A DNA stretch of 53,660 nt from an uncultured Bacteroidota bacterium (GTDB taxonomy: Bacteria > Bacteroidota > Bacteroidia > Flavobacteriales > TMED113): NCBI GenBank assembly GCA_902520385.1, contig CABYOB010000004.1, positions 1 through 53,660 on the forward strand, in the 5' to 3' direction. Positions 19,232 to 28,783 of the stretch are shown in pieces. The notes under the pieces are model-generated. The model saw nothing but the letters and a program-made list of their open reading frames with translations. It was not told the DNA's origin and searched no databases. Numbering within the stretch: the first letter of the stretch is position 1; each line of letters starts with the position of its first letter. A program made the position numbers and the translations under genes.

Positions 19232-21926
19232 TATTCTTGATAAATATATATGTGTTTTTCACCATTTCATACTCATCAATTTCTGGCACAGGCTTTTCAG
19301 AAAGCAAGATTCTCGAATAATGTTCAATTTTGTTTTTTAACGCCTCTATAGATTTAAATGAATCTTCAGGGAGTATTCCCTGTTTTTTTTCGTTTTTTAT
19401 AATTTCATTAAACCCATTTTCAGATTTCAATTTTTCTTTATAATTTTTTAATGTTTGTATTTCATCTTTTTTGAGTTTTCTATGATTTTCTAAATCTTGC
19501 CCATCTTTCTTAACATACAGAATTGGCATGATTAATTCGGTATTTTCTAAATCATATACTTTTTCAATACTATAATAAAATTCAATATCCTCATTGAAAC
19601 ACCCAAATTCTAGAACTTTTTCTAAATATTTTAATGCATTTTCCAAATCCTTATCAAGAAAATAAACAACAGCGCGATTATATGTTAGCATAGGAAATAA
19701 GTTAGTATACTCTTTAGATGACGGATCCCATGACTCCATTTCTTTAATTAGAAAGTCAAAAATTTCCTTGGCTAACTCTTTTTTGCGTCTTAGACAAATA
19801 AAACCGAGGCTGTTCAATGGATTGTCTAAAATGTTATTTCCTTTATTTCTATCAAATATTTTTTTTAAATCTGTAAAATATGCTTCAGGAAGTGTAAAAT
19901 CAAATCCGCGTTCTTTTCTTGTGTAATGGGTAATTAATTTCAAAACGAATTGCTCTATATACTGTTCTTCAAAAAATTTAACTCCAGAGTTTAAGCTTTG
20001 GTTAATTAATTCATCCGTTGTACAAATATTGGATTTAGGAATTTTATAAATTTTAAATGAAAAATTCGGATTTCTTTTATTAAGTGAAGACAAATATTTT
20101 TCTGTTCTTAAAGGATACGAATTATCAAAGTCTATTCCCACTCCTTGAAATGCTTTTTTTAATTCCGGATTTTTCAAATTAATATCATAGATATATAAAT
20201 CCGGATGGTTATCTATAGATTTATGTGAAATTTGACAGGTATATGAAACAAACTGCCATCTAGTTTTCTCTGCAAGTGTCTGAAAATCAATAGTTCCATT
20301 TTTCAGATTTTCAAAAAATTTAAAAAAATCAACAGGGACTTCTTCATCATCATAAAAGCCATCACCATTAAAAACCATGTTTTTGTTTTCTTCTGTAAAT
20401 CTGAATGTAGAAGCGGCGAAATTACAGATTGGCCTATTCGTAATTTCCTTCCAAAGATTTTGAGCTTCTTCACCACTATCTAAATTATACTTAATATGAA
20501 AAGGAGCGTTATATTTTTCCATATATTTTAATCTCAATTCTGCTTGTTCTTTTTTATTTCCTGTATAAACAACTCTATTTGAAAGGTTTTCTTCTTTTTT
20601 TTGAACAGGTGATTCATATCCTATTTTATTTTCCAGGGCAACTGTATTTTCTACACCTACATAATACAGAATATTATTTTTTACTAAATCTGCAATAAAA
20701 TTAGAAAAGGTTATTTTGTCCCAGCTATTTTCATTCGTAAAAAATATTGAATACCATGAAAAAATTTTTCCAAGAGGCGTAAATGGGGAATTAATAATAA
20801 TAAATTGCAACCACTTTCTTTGGTTTTCATCAAAATGTAATATTTTTTCAACTCTTTCAGGATTATGACTAAGTCCATCTGCCACTTCATTTTCATCACT
20901 ACTTATTTGTTCATTTACTACTTTGTCTAGCATGTTTCCGGTAAGTCTCATTTTATAACCATTTTCAGCTCCCTTGTCATACATAATTCGCCCAAGTTTA
21001 ATAATAATATCAATGGAGCCACTTGAGTAGTCATAAATTTCTTGACATACAGATGGCCAATTTTTAAAACATTTTTTATAATCACTTTCTTTCCATTCCA
21101 CCATGTTTAATCTAGCTTCAAAAAATGTTTTCACATCATCTTTGTCATTAAAATAATTTAGATTATATGTTTTAAAATCCCTTCCGACTCCTCCAAAAAT
21201 TTCATGTATTTTATGGTTATCTTTAATCCTTGGCCCGGCAAAAACGAAACCAACGCTATTTTCTTGATCAAGTATAATTCCTCTAATTATTTCTATGATA
21301 TCCTGAGAGTTATAAATATACTCTGCCTCATCAACAAGAAACACAATTTTTTTATCAACATATTCTGAGAATTTTTTTAAGTCTCGATTTATCGTGTTTA
21401 TATTAGGATTACTTTTTTCACCTTTGTGAACATATGCATTAATAAACTCAAAATTTACCTTCACGGGATTTCCGTAATTAGGATTAAATTCCTCCTTTTT
21501 CTTACTATCATCAGAGCCCGTAATGTCTTTATGTATTATTCCTGTCTGCAGTATGTTTTTTGAATCACGAAAGGCTATTCTTTTTTCTCTATGAAGATTT
21601 TTTTCTTCTAACAATTCAGTTAGTAAATCGCAGTATAGTTCTTTGTAAAATTCCCATGCACTTCTAGTAGTGCTTTTTGTTAAAGTTATTTTAATTGAAA
21701 TAAACCCAAGATCTAAACCCCAGTTTTTAATAATATTTATGAAACTAGTTTTTCCAACACCCCGGTCTCCTAATATTAAAAAACCTTTATTCCACTTTGA
21801 TTCATTTTTATTTTTTCTCATATCCTGTTTTATAGACTCTATTTGAGATCTGTGGTTTACTCCGGATATTTGTTCTTCCTTGTTGCTTTGGCGCTCAAAT
21901 GGATTGGGTTTTTCAAAAAAGTGCAT
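19221..21926 (-). CDS. STAND/AAA-like P-loop ATPase with C-terminal TPR-like repeats; putative defence sensor
   Basis: 'ILGDRGVGKTSFIN' Walker A, 'KIVFLVDEAEYIY' Walker B; C-terminal 'YNRAVVYFLDKDLENALKYLEKVLEFG' TPR-like. Confidence 0.75.
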   Translation of the reverse strand: MHFFEKPNPFERQSNKEEQISGVNHRSQIESIKQDMRKNKNESKWNKGFLILGDRGVGKTSFINIIKNWGLDLGFISIKITLTKSTTRSAWEFYKELYCDLLTELLEEKNLHREKRIAFRDSKNILQTGIIHKDITGSDDSKKKEEFNPNYGNPVKVNFEFINAYVHKGEKSNPNINTINRDLKKFSEYVDKKIVFLVDEAEYIYNSQDIIEIIRGIILDQENSVGFVFAGPRIKDNHKIHEIFGGVGRDFKTYNLNYFNDKDDVKTFFEARLNMVEWKESDYKKCFKNWPSVCQEIYDYSSGSIDIIIKLGRIMYDKGAENGYKMRLTGNMLDKVVNEQISSDENEVADGLSHNPERVEKILHFDENQRKWLQFIIINSPFTPLGKIFSWYSIFFTNENSWDKITFSNFIADLVKNNILYYVGVENTVALENKIGYESPVQKKEENLSNRVVYTGNKKEQAELRLKYMEKYNAPFHIKYNLDSGEEAQNLWKEITNRPICNFAASTFRFTEENKNMVFNGDGFYDDEEVPVDFFKFFENLKNGTIDFQTLAEKTRWQFVSYTCQISHKSIDNHPDLYIYDINLKNPELKKAFQGVGIDFDNSYPLRTEKYLSSLNKRNPNFSFKIYKIPKSNICTTDELINQSLNSGVKFFEEQYIEQFVLKLITHYTRKERGFDFTLPEAYFTDLKKIFDRNKGNNILDNPLNSLGFICLRRKKELAKEIFDFLIKEMESWDPSSKEYTNLFPMLTYNRAVVYFLDKDLENALKYLEKVLEFGCFNEDIEFYYSIEKVYDLENTELIMPILYVKKDGQDLENHRKLKKDEIQTLKNYKEKLKSENGFNEIIKNEKKQGILPEDSFKSIEALKNKIEHYSRILLSEKPVPEIDEYEMVKNTYIFIKNITK

Positions 21927-21930
21927 AATT

Positions 21931-22686
21931 TTATTTAATTTTTTCCTTTATTTCGTTTAGGAATTGGTTATTATCTTGTTTCCAAAGATTTATGTCTAGT
22001 TGATTTCCTGTAAAAGTTATATTGTTGTAATCTTTAATTAATTTTAAGAATTTATTTGCTTTATCACCTATTGTTTTCCGAAGAATACTTTCTTCGTTAT
22101 TGATTAAATTTATAAATACTGAAATATTTTTTGAAAGTCGAATATTATCTATTACAGTTTTAATTATTCGCAATTCGGCATGTTCAATTTCAATTTGTCG
22201 ATTTAGATAGCTTTCTAAATTGATTATATCGTTATTTATGGTGTTAAAATCTCTTTTTAAAATTTTCAATTCTTTATCAGAAATTATTCTTGAGTGAGCC
22301 ATATTATTTCTAATTGGAGTTATGTTTTCAATTAAAGAGATTAAATTTTTAATTTCACGTAAGTTTATCCCTAAACAATTTTCATTTATTTTATATATTC
22401 TCCCACCTGGACAACAATCTTTAATTAAGTTCTTGAGTTCCCCAAAAGAGAGCATATATATAAGATTAATTTTTTTTGCAGTTTCCCAGTCATTTTTTTT
22501 ACTCCATTTTTCTTTTTCTTCAATATCTTTAATGAGTGTATTTGAAAAAACACCCTGACCACTTTTATCCAAATCCCAATCTTTTCCTAGAATTTTATCA
22601 AATTTCTTAATAAGAAACTCTCTTAGACCTATTTCAAGCTTCAAAACATATTCATATGCTTGGATATTTTTTTTAAAAACACTCAT
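21931..22686 (-). CDS. Swt1-like HEPN-domain protein (candidate RNase effector)
   Basis: All-helical protein with 'ITPIRNNMAHSR' = HEPN RX4H motif at about 22294-22311; arrangement resembles Swt1-type HEPN proteins. Confidence 0.65.
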   Translation of the reverse strand: MSVFKKNIQAYEYVLKLEIGLREFLIKKFDKILGKDWDLDKSGQGVFSNTLIKDIEEKEKWSKKNDWETAKKINLIYMLSFGELKNLIKDCCPGGRIYKINENCLGINLREIKNLISLIENITPIRNNMAHSRIISDKELKILKRDFNTINNDIINLESYLNRQIEIEHAELRIIKTVIDNIRLSKNISVFINLINNEESILRKTIGDKANKFLKLIKDYNNITFTGNQLDINLWKQDNNQFLNEIKEKIK

Positions 22687-23138
22687 TATTTACATAAATA
22701 ATTAATTATTTCCTTCCAACTTGGAAACGCACTACTGCCAAATTGTATCCATTCCCCTTTAAATTCTTTAGCGCCATTCCATGGGTTATCATCAATTAAA
22801 TAATCTCCAAGTTGTAAGTGTTTATGATGTGATAGGATTAATTTTTTTCTAATATATGCCCCTAAGTTTTTCTCCACCCAAAGTCTTTTATGTGTCCATG
22901 AATCATAGTTATCCCATGATGGAGAGCTTAGAATATATACATCAAATTTTTTTATTAAAATCTCAAGGCTTTCTTTAGCGCCATTGATTAAGTCTAAATT
23001 TTTAAAAATATTAGGTAATAAATCAGGCCTGCCAGGGTATAATTCTTTTTGAGGGTGTTTTTTTGCAGCTTTATTAAAATCACACAAAACCCCATCCATA
23101 TCTACATAAATAATTTTTTTTCGAACGCTGGCTTTCAT
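22686..23138 (-). CDS. 5'(3')-deoxyribonucleotidase-like HAD phosphatase (NT5C family)
   Basis: 'VDMDGVLCDFN' (DxDG), 'VYILSSPSWDNYDSWTHKRLWVEKNLG', 'YLIDDNPWNGAKEFKGEWIQFGS'. Confidence 0.85.
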   Translation of the reverse strand: MKASVRKKIIYVDMDGVLCDFNKAAKKHPQKELYPGRPDLLPNIFKNLDLINGAKESLEILIKKFDVYILSSPSWDNYDSWTHKRLWVEKNLGAYIRKKLILSHHKHLQLGDYLIDDNPWNGAKEFKGEWIQFGSSAFPSWKEIINYLCK

Positions 23139-24877
23139 TATCTAACCCTAATTTTTATTAAAGATGAATTAATTGTGTTACTTAATGATCTAAATACAGG
23201 TTTTACTTCAATAGAGTCTCCCACATTAACTAAAGTTGCTAACTGACTCATTTCAATTTCTTTAGAGTAAGTTGTTGTTGAGCTTGATGAATCCTTATGT
23301 TTCCAGTTTTCTTCTGTCCAGATTGGTTGTTGGCTTGTTCGATTTGGAAACCCAGTTTTTTCTATTGTAATATCTCCTGAGCTTTTAGCATTTAGAGGCC
23401 ACGCAACTTGAGTTACTCTATGTCCTTCATTAAAATTAGCACAAAATTCTAATTCTATTTTTAAGTACTTTTTTGTTGGGTTACCTTTATTAATTACTGT
23501 AGCACTTTTTGTCAAACAAACAATATTGTCTGGTTTCATCATTAGCCAATTATTAATTGAGTTTTTACATTTAGTATTATTAACAGGGCAAGGGGCAATT
23601 AAAAATAATTGCACAAGTACTTTTCGTATCAACGATAAACTAGAATCATTATGAAATGCTCCAAATTGACCATCCCATTTTATAGGATCAACATACCCAA
23701 TCTCTTGCTCATATAAACTTGAACTAATCGGAAAAGTGTATCCATGATTCATTAGTCTTTTTGTAGCGCATTCAAATACATCTAACATTAATCGAAATAC
23801 TCCTTTTTGTTGTAGAGCCCCTAATCTTTGCCTAGCCTGATCCCAATAATGAGCTGGGTAAACAGAAATTAATGCATTTATATAATTTTCTAAAGTATCT
23901 ATAACATCTTGATTGTTATAATTGTAATCAAGAGTTCCGTTTTCAAACCATTTACAAAGGAAATCATTTGTTAATCTAAATACATCTACAATATCCATTC
24001 TAATTGTGATATCTCGCTCAATCATTGTTACCCTGCCCTCAGGTTGAACATTGGCCCATGGAGAGCTTCCAAGATTTAAACCAGAAGCAATTTCATAAGA
24101 CTTTAATCTAATTCTTCCTTTTCGTGTATTTTGATTATATGTTGGTTTAAGTCGGAATTTAGCTAATAAAAACTCTTTATGTAGTTTACTTAACTGAACT
24201 GCAGCAGAAGTAATTTCGGTAAATATTTTGGCAACTTCAGTCATGGTAAAGCCATCATTTTTACATAACCAAGTTGAAAAAACTTTTTCTTTATGATTGT
24301 TATTTTGGTCAGGAGAATAAGACATTCCTCTTATCCTGTGCTGACCATCAACAATAACAGCTGGTCGGTCACAATAATTACAATTTGGGCAACAATCGGC
24401 ATACCATCCTAATTTATCAGATCCATAAGTTTGTTCAACTGACCAATTACAATTTGGACAGTTTTGAAAACACCAATCAGCGGGATTTAAAGATCCTTCA
24501 AAAGTATCGGCCCTTTCTGAATCAGTTACATTTAAATCTTTAAAAAAAAGCACACTATTGTTTGGGCTAATAGGTCGTCCACTTCCTTTCCACCAGCTAT
24601 TAATTTCAGGGACACGGTCTATATTTAATTTTCTTTGCCAAGGAATATCTTGTTGCAAAAATAAATCAGCCATTTCTTTATTATTTCTATTTCCTATTTC
24701 AGGTGTTCTTGAAATTCTGTCTAATTCTTGAACAGTTAAAGAAATACAACGAATTTTACGCCCGTGCTGATCTATAAACATACCCCACAAATTTATTTCA
24801 TGTTGGTCAGGTTGTTCATATAAATAAATAGGCTCACTAGATGAATTAACAGGAGCTCGCCACTTAATTTTTGTCAT
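23138..24877 (-). CDS. DGQHR-domain (DndB/ParB-like superfamily) protein with Cys-rich zinc-binding cluster
   Basis: 'AVIVDGQHRIRGM' (24335-24349 for DGQHR), 'FTEITSAAVQLSKLHKEFL'; preceded by CFQNCPNCNW...DCCPNCNYC. Confidence 0.8.
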   Translation of the reverse strand: MTKIKWRAPVNSSSEPIYLYEQPDQHEINLWGMFIDQHGRKIRCISLTVQELDRISRTPEIGNRNNKEMADLFLQQDIPWQRKLNIDRVPEINSWWKGSGRPISPNNSVLFFKDLNVTDSERADTFEGSLNPADWCFQNCPNCNWSVEQTYGSDKLGWYADCCPNCNYCDRPAVIVDGQHRIRGMSYSPDQNNNHKEKVFSTWLCKNDGFTMTEVAKIFTEITSAAVQLSKLHKEFLLAKFRLKPTYNQNTRKGRIRLKSYEIASGLNLGSSPWANVQPEGRVTMIERDITIRMDIVDVFRLTNDFLCKWFENGTLDYNYNNQDVIDTLENYINALISVYPAHYWDQARQRLGALQQKGVFRLMLDVFECATKRLMNHGYTFPISSSLYEQEIGYVDPIKWDGQFGAFHNDSSLSLIRKVLVQLFLIAPCPVNNTKCKNSINNWLMMKPDNIVCLTKSATVINKGNPTKKYLKIELEFCANFNEGHRVTQVAWPLNAKSSGDITIEKTGFPNRTSQQPIWTEENWKHKDSSSSTTTYSKEIEMSQLATLVNVGDSIEVKPVFRSLSNTINSSLIKIRVR

Positions 24878-24881
24878 GACA

Positions 24882-25355
24882 TTAAATTAAAAAACATCTT
24901 AAAGCAAGTCCAATTCCTATTGAACCACCTTTAAATGATTGGTTATGTATTTTACAAATTAACAAAGAATTTTCATGCTCATCAAAAAATTTTGACAAAC
25001 TATCGGTGTACGATGATTTTGGTAAGATATGATCTTTTTCTAAACTTCCGATGAAATTACATTCTGGAAATTGACAGGTTCCATGGTTTTTGCCAATTAC
25101 TTTAGCCTTTTTAGATTCATCAAAAAGATTTTTTTTTTGTAAAAAATTTGTATGTTGAGTTATATAAAGATCACAAATATTATGAGCGGATATGTTTTGA
25201 ATATTGAACTTTTTTACAGATTCGAATAATTCATTTCTCATAGATATGTAATCTGAGCTTGTTCTATTGCTCAAAACAGATGCATTATATTTACTTAGCA
25301 CCTTGATGCATTCATAATCTAGTTTGAAACCGTTGACTAATGACTTGAACTCCAT
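24882..25355 (-). CDS. HNH endonuclease
   Basis: 'GTCQFPECNFIGSLEKDHILPKSSYTDSLSKFFDEHENSLLICKIHNQSFKG': Cys-x4-Cys, DHI, N, C..HN pattern of HNH nucleases. Confidence 0.8.
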   Translation of the reverse strand: MEFKSLVNGFKLDYECIKVLSKYNASVLSNRTSSDYISMRNELFESVKKFNIQNISAHNICDLYITQHTNFLQKKNLFDESKKAKVIGKNHGTCQFPECNFIGSLEKDHILPKSSYTDSLSKFFDEHENSLLICKIHNQSFKGGSIGIGLALRCFLI

Positions 25356-26495
25356 TTATATTAGCGTTCCCCTCCTTTGTTGTTCAGCCTCAATAGCTTC
25401 AAAAAGAGCTTTAAAATTTCCTTTACCGAATGATTGAGCTCCTTTTCTTTGAATAATTTCAAAAAATAAGGTTGGTCGATCTTCTACTGGTTTTGTAAAA
25501 ATTTGAAGTAAGTATCCTTCTTCATCCCTATCCACTAAAATGCTTAGGTCTCTTAGTTTAATTATATCTTCATCAATTTCTCCAACTCGATCTAGTACAG
25601 TATCGTAATATGTTTTAGGGACATGTAAAAACTCTACTCCTCTAGCCTGCATTTTCTTCACAGTATCAATAATATTATCTGTTGCAATGGCAATATGTTG
25701 GCACCCGGGACCATTGTAGAATTCTAGGTATTCTTCAATTTGAGATTTTTTTGCACCTTCAGCGGGTTCATTTATAGGGAATTTAATCCTACCATTTCCA
25801 TTAGTCATAACCTTACTCATCAAAGCAGTGTATTGAGTAGATATGTCTTTGTCATCAAATGTAATTAAGTTTGCAAAACCCATTACATCGCGATAAAAAT
25901 CTTCCCAAACATTCATTTCATTCCAACCCACATTACCAACCATGTGGTCTATATACTTTAATCCTATTGGTTCTGGATTGTATGAAGATTCCCATTTTTC
26001 GAATCCAGGGAGAAAAATACCATTGTAATTTTTTCTTTCTACAAAAACATGAACAGTGTCTCCATAAGTATGAATTCCTGATTGAATTACTTCACCATGC
26101 TCATCTTCAATTTTATTTGGATCCATATATGATTTTGCGCCCCTTTTGGTAGTCTCCTCCCAAGCTTTTGTGGCATCATCAACCCAAAGTGCAATAACTT
26201 TAACACCATCGCCATGTTTAGTAATATGTTCTTCAATTACAGTATTGCCAGACATTGGTGTTGTTAGCACAATTCTTATTTTATCTTGAACTAAAACATA
26301 TGATGTTTTAGTTGAATCTCCAGTTTCCAGCCCTGAGTATGCTAATGATTGAAAACCAAATGCAGTTTTATAAAAGTGAGCTGCTTGTTTAGCATTACCC
26401 ACATAAAACTCCACGTAGTCTGTGCCCTTTAAGGGAAGAAAATCTTGTGCTTTAGGAAATATTTTTTTTAAATCTTCGCTCATTATTCTATCCAA
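25356..26495 (-). CDS. hpd: 4-hydroxyphenylpyruvate dioxygenase
   Basis: Two VOC domains, 'DHMVGNV', 'GPGCQHIAIATDNI', 'GYLLQIFTKPVEDRPTLFFEIIQRKG..GFGKGNFKALFEAIE'-type C-terminus. Confidence 0.95.
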   Translation of the reverse strand: MDRIMSEDLKKIFPKAQDFLPLKGTDYVEFYVGNAKQAAHFYKTAFGFQSLAYSGLETGDSTKTSYVLVQDKIRIVLTTPMSGNTVIEEHITKHGDGVKVIALWVDDATKAWEETTKRGAKSYMDPNKIEDEHGEVIQSGIHTYGDTVHVFVERKNYNGIFLPGFEKWESSYNPEPIGLKYIDHMVGNVGWNEMNVWEDFYRDVMGFANLITFDDKDISTQYTALMSKVMTNGNGRIKFPINEPAEGAKKSQIEEYLEFYNGPGCQHIAIATDNIIDTVKKMQARGVEFLHVPKTYYDTVLDRVGEIDEDIIKLRDLSILVDRDEEGYLLQIFTKPVEDRPTLFFEIIQRKGAQSFGKGNFKALFEAIEAEQQRRGTLI

Positions 26496-27640
26496 GATTT
26501 ATAATATTCTCCATCATCTAAATTCATGGCAGCTTTAGTCAATTTCAGTGGTCTGAAAGTATCTACCATTACAGCTAATTCTTGCGTTTCTTTTTGACCT
26601 ATAGATCTTTCCATGGCTCCTGGATGAGGTCCGTGAGGAATACCCGCGGGGTGTAAACTTATGTATCCTTTTTCAACATGATTTCTACTCATAAAATCTC
26701 CGTCAACATAATATAAAACCTCATCAGAATCTATATTACTATGATTATATGGAGCTGGTATTGAATCAGGGTGATAATCATATAATCTTGGGCAGAAAGA
26801 GCAAACGACAAAAGCGTCTGTTTCAAAAGTTTGATGCACAGGTGGTGGTTGATGTATTCTTCCAGTGATAGGTTCAAAGTCATGAATTGAAAAAGCATAC
26901 GGATAGTTATAACCATCCCAGCCCACAACATCAAAAGGATGAGAGCCATATATAACGTGATGCATCATGCCTTCTTTTTTGATCATCATTAAGAAGTCTC
27001 CTTTTTCATCTTTTGTAATTAAATCTTTTGGCCTTCTTATATCTCTTTCACAATATGGGGAATGTTCTAATAATTGACCAAAGTGATTTCTATACCTTTT
27101 AGGAGTATACATAGGATGAAAAGATTCAACAATAAATAATCTATTATCTTCATCATTAAACTCTATTTGATAAATAATTCCCCTTGGAATTAAAAGGTAA
27201 TCACCATATGAAAAATCTAAATTACCAAGCATTGTTTTTAATGTTCCAGAACCCTTATGAATAAAAATTAATTCATCTGCGTCAGTGTTTTTATAAAAGC
27301 TTTCAGTCATTGATTCACTGGGCGCAGCTAGAGAAATATGGCAATCATTATTTACAAGAATAGGTGTGCGACTTTCTAAATAATTTTTTCCCTTCGGTAA
27401 ATCAAAACCCTTTAATAGTCTCGATTTTATATTATTTTCAACTGCAATTTCAGGTTGCAGATTTTCTTTTTTTAGAACTTCTTTTACTTGTGTTGGTCTT
27501 TGTGTATGATATACAAGTGAAGACATTCCAACAAATCCAATTGTTCCAAATAACTCTTCGTAACGGTGTTTACCAGATTCGGATTTAAACACAGTGTGTC
27601 TTTTATTTGGTATGTCACCTAGTTTGTGATAAAAAGGCAT
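26483..27640 (-). CDS. hmgA: Homogentisate 1,2-dioxygenase
   Basis: Cupin protein with 'SFCPRLYDYHPDSIPAPYNHSNIDSDEVLYYVDGDFMSR' and 'SLHPAGIPHGPHPGAMERSIG'; 13-nt overlap with hpd. Confidence 0.93.
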   Translation of the reverse strand: MPFYHKLGDIPNKRHTVFKSESGKHRYEELFGTIGFVGMSSLVYHTQRPTQVKEVLKKENLQPEIAVENNIKSRLLKGFDLPKGKNYLESRTPILVNNDCHISLAAPSESMTESFYKNTDADELIFIHKGSGTLKTMLGNLDFSYGDYLLIPRGIIYQIEFNDEDNRLFIVESFHPMYTPKRYRNHFGQLLEHSPYCERDIRRPKDLITKDEKGDFLMMIKKEGMMHHVIYGSHPFDVVGWDGYNYPYAFSIHDFEPITGRIHQPPPVHQTFETDAFVVCSFCPRLYDYHPDSIPAPYNHSNIDSDEVLYYVDGDFMSRNHVEKGYISLHPAGIPHGPHPGAMERSIGQKETQELAVMVDTFRPLKLTKAAMNLDDGEYYKSWIE

Positions 27641-27669
27641 AGTTTAATTATTATTTGTAAATATAATTA

Positions 27670-28731
27670 TTATAGAGAGTTTATGTTTCTTTCAGCAATA
27701 TTTTCTTGCGGGCGAATACTTTTTTTAAATGAAGTTAGTGATGGTCTTTTTCTAGCTTTTCTAATTTTTCTCTGCTCATCTTTAGGTAGCTTGGACATTT
27801 TCCGACAATTATTATTGCAACAACCTTTATATTTTTCTTCACATTTTTTACATTGTATAAAAAGTAGATTACAGTCTACATAATTACAATTTGTGTAATC
27901 ATCACATGGTCCACCACATTGATCACACGTGCCAATTACATCATTTGAAATTCTTTCACCTAGCCGATCATCAAATACAAAATTTTTACCAATAAATTTA
28001 TTTTCTAAATTATTTTCTTTGATTTGCTTAGCATAATCTATGATTCCTCCATGTAGTTGATTTACATCTTTAAATCCATGATGTTTTAAATATGAACTTG
28101 TTTTTTCACATCTAATTCCTCCTGTACAATAAAGTAAAATTTTTTCTTCTTTTTTATCTTTTAATTTTTCTTTGATTAGTGGGAGTTCTTCTCTGAATGT
28201 GTCAACATCAGGCTTTAAGGCTCCTTTAAAATGCCCAATTCTACTTTCATAATGATTTCTTACATCGACTACTGTGGCTCCATTATTAATACACTCATTC
28301 CATTCTTTAGCTGAGAGGTGATTACCCACATTAGTTACATCGTACTCATTATCATTGAGCCCATCTGCCACAATTTGTTTTTTTATTTTAATTGTTAATT
28401 TTAAAAAAGATGACAGATTTTCTTCTAACGCAATCTTAAATGGAATGTTTTCAAGGCCCTTAGTTGAGTGAACAGACTTAACAAATTTATCCCAATGGGT
28501 TTGAGGACAAGATAATTGAGCGTTTATTCCTTCTTTAGCAATATAAATTCTTCCTTTTATTTTTAATTCATCCCATTTAATGAACAGTTCTTTTCTCATT
28601 GCCAATGGGTCATCAATTATAACATATTTGTAAAAAGACAGAGTAGTTCTTTTAAAATTTTCCTGAGCCAATTGTTTTTCTAAATCTTTTCTTCCAAACT
28701 TATTATGTAAAATTTTATTTTTTTCCTTCAT
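27670..28731 (-). CDS. trhO: tRNA uridine(34) hydroxylase / rhodanese-family protein
   Basis: Rhodanese 'ILLYCTGGIRCEKTSSYLKHHGF'; 'GRIYIAKEGINAQLS'; Cys-rich C-terminus. Confidence 0.9.
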   Translation of the reverse strand: MKEKNKILHNKFGRKDLEKQLAQENFKRTTLSFYKYVIIDDPLAMRKELFIKWDELKIKGRIYIAKEGINAQLSCPQTHWDKFVKSVHSTKGLENIPFKIALEENLSSFLKLTIKIKKQIVADGLNDNEYDVTNVGNHLSAKEWNECINNGATVVDVRNHYESRIGHFKGALKPDVDTFREELPLIKEKLKDKKEEKILLYCTGGIRCEKTSSYLKHHGFKDVNQLHGGIIDYAKQIKENNLENKFIGKNFVFDDRLGERISNDVIGTCDQCGGPCDDYTNCNYVDCNLLFIQCKKCEEKYKGCCNNNCRKMSKLPKDEQRKIRKARKRPSLTSFKKSIRPQENIAERNINSL

Positions 28732-28783
28732 CTTAAATCAAAGATAATTAATAGATTATATATTTGTTACTATATTCATATTT

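Noticed and set aside
16753-25356. Classical mobile element or prophage borders around the accessory region
   Set aside because: No integrase, transposase, terminal inverted repeats or tRNA-associated att site detected; the accessory nature is inferred from gene content only.
25871-26152. 93-aa plus-strand ORF inside hpd
   Set aside because: Antisense shadow of hpd; no recognisable domain.
28759-28766. TATATTTG -7 box upstream of the epimerase gene
   Set aside because: Fits TAnnTTTG but no TTG at the -33 spacing; ordinary housekeeping promoter at best.
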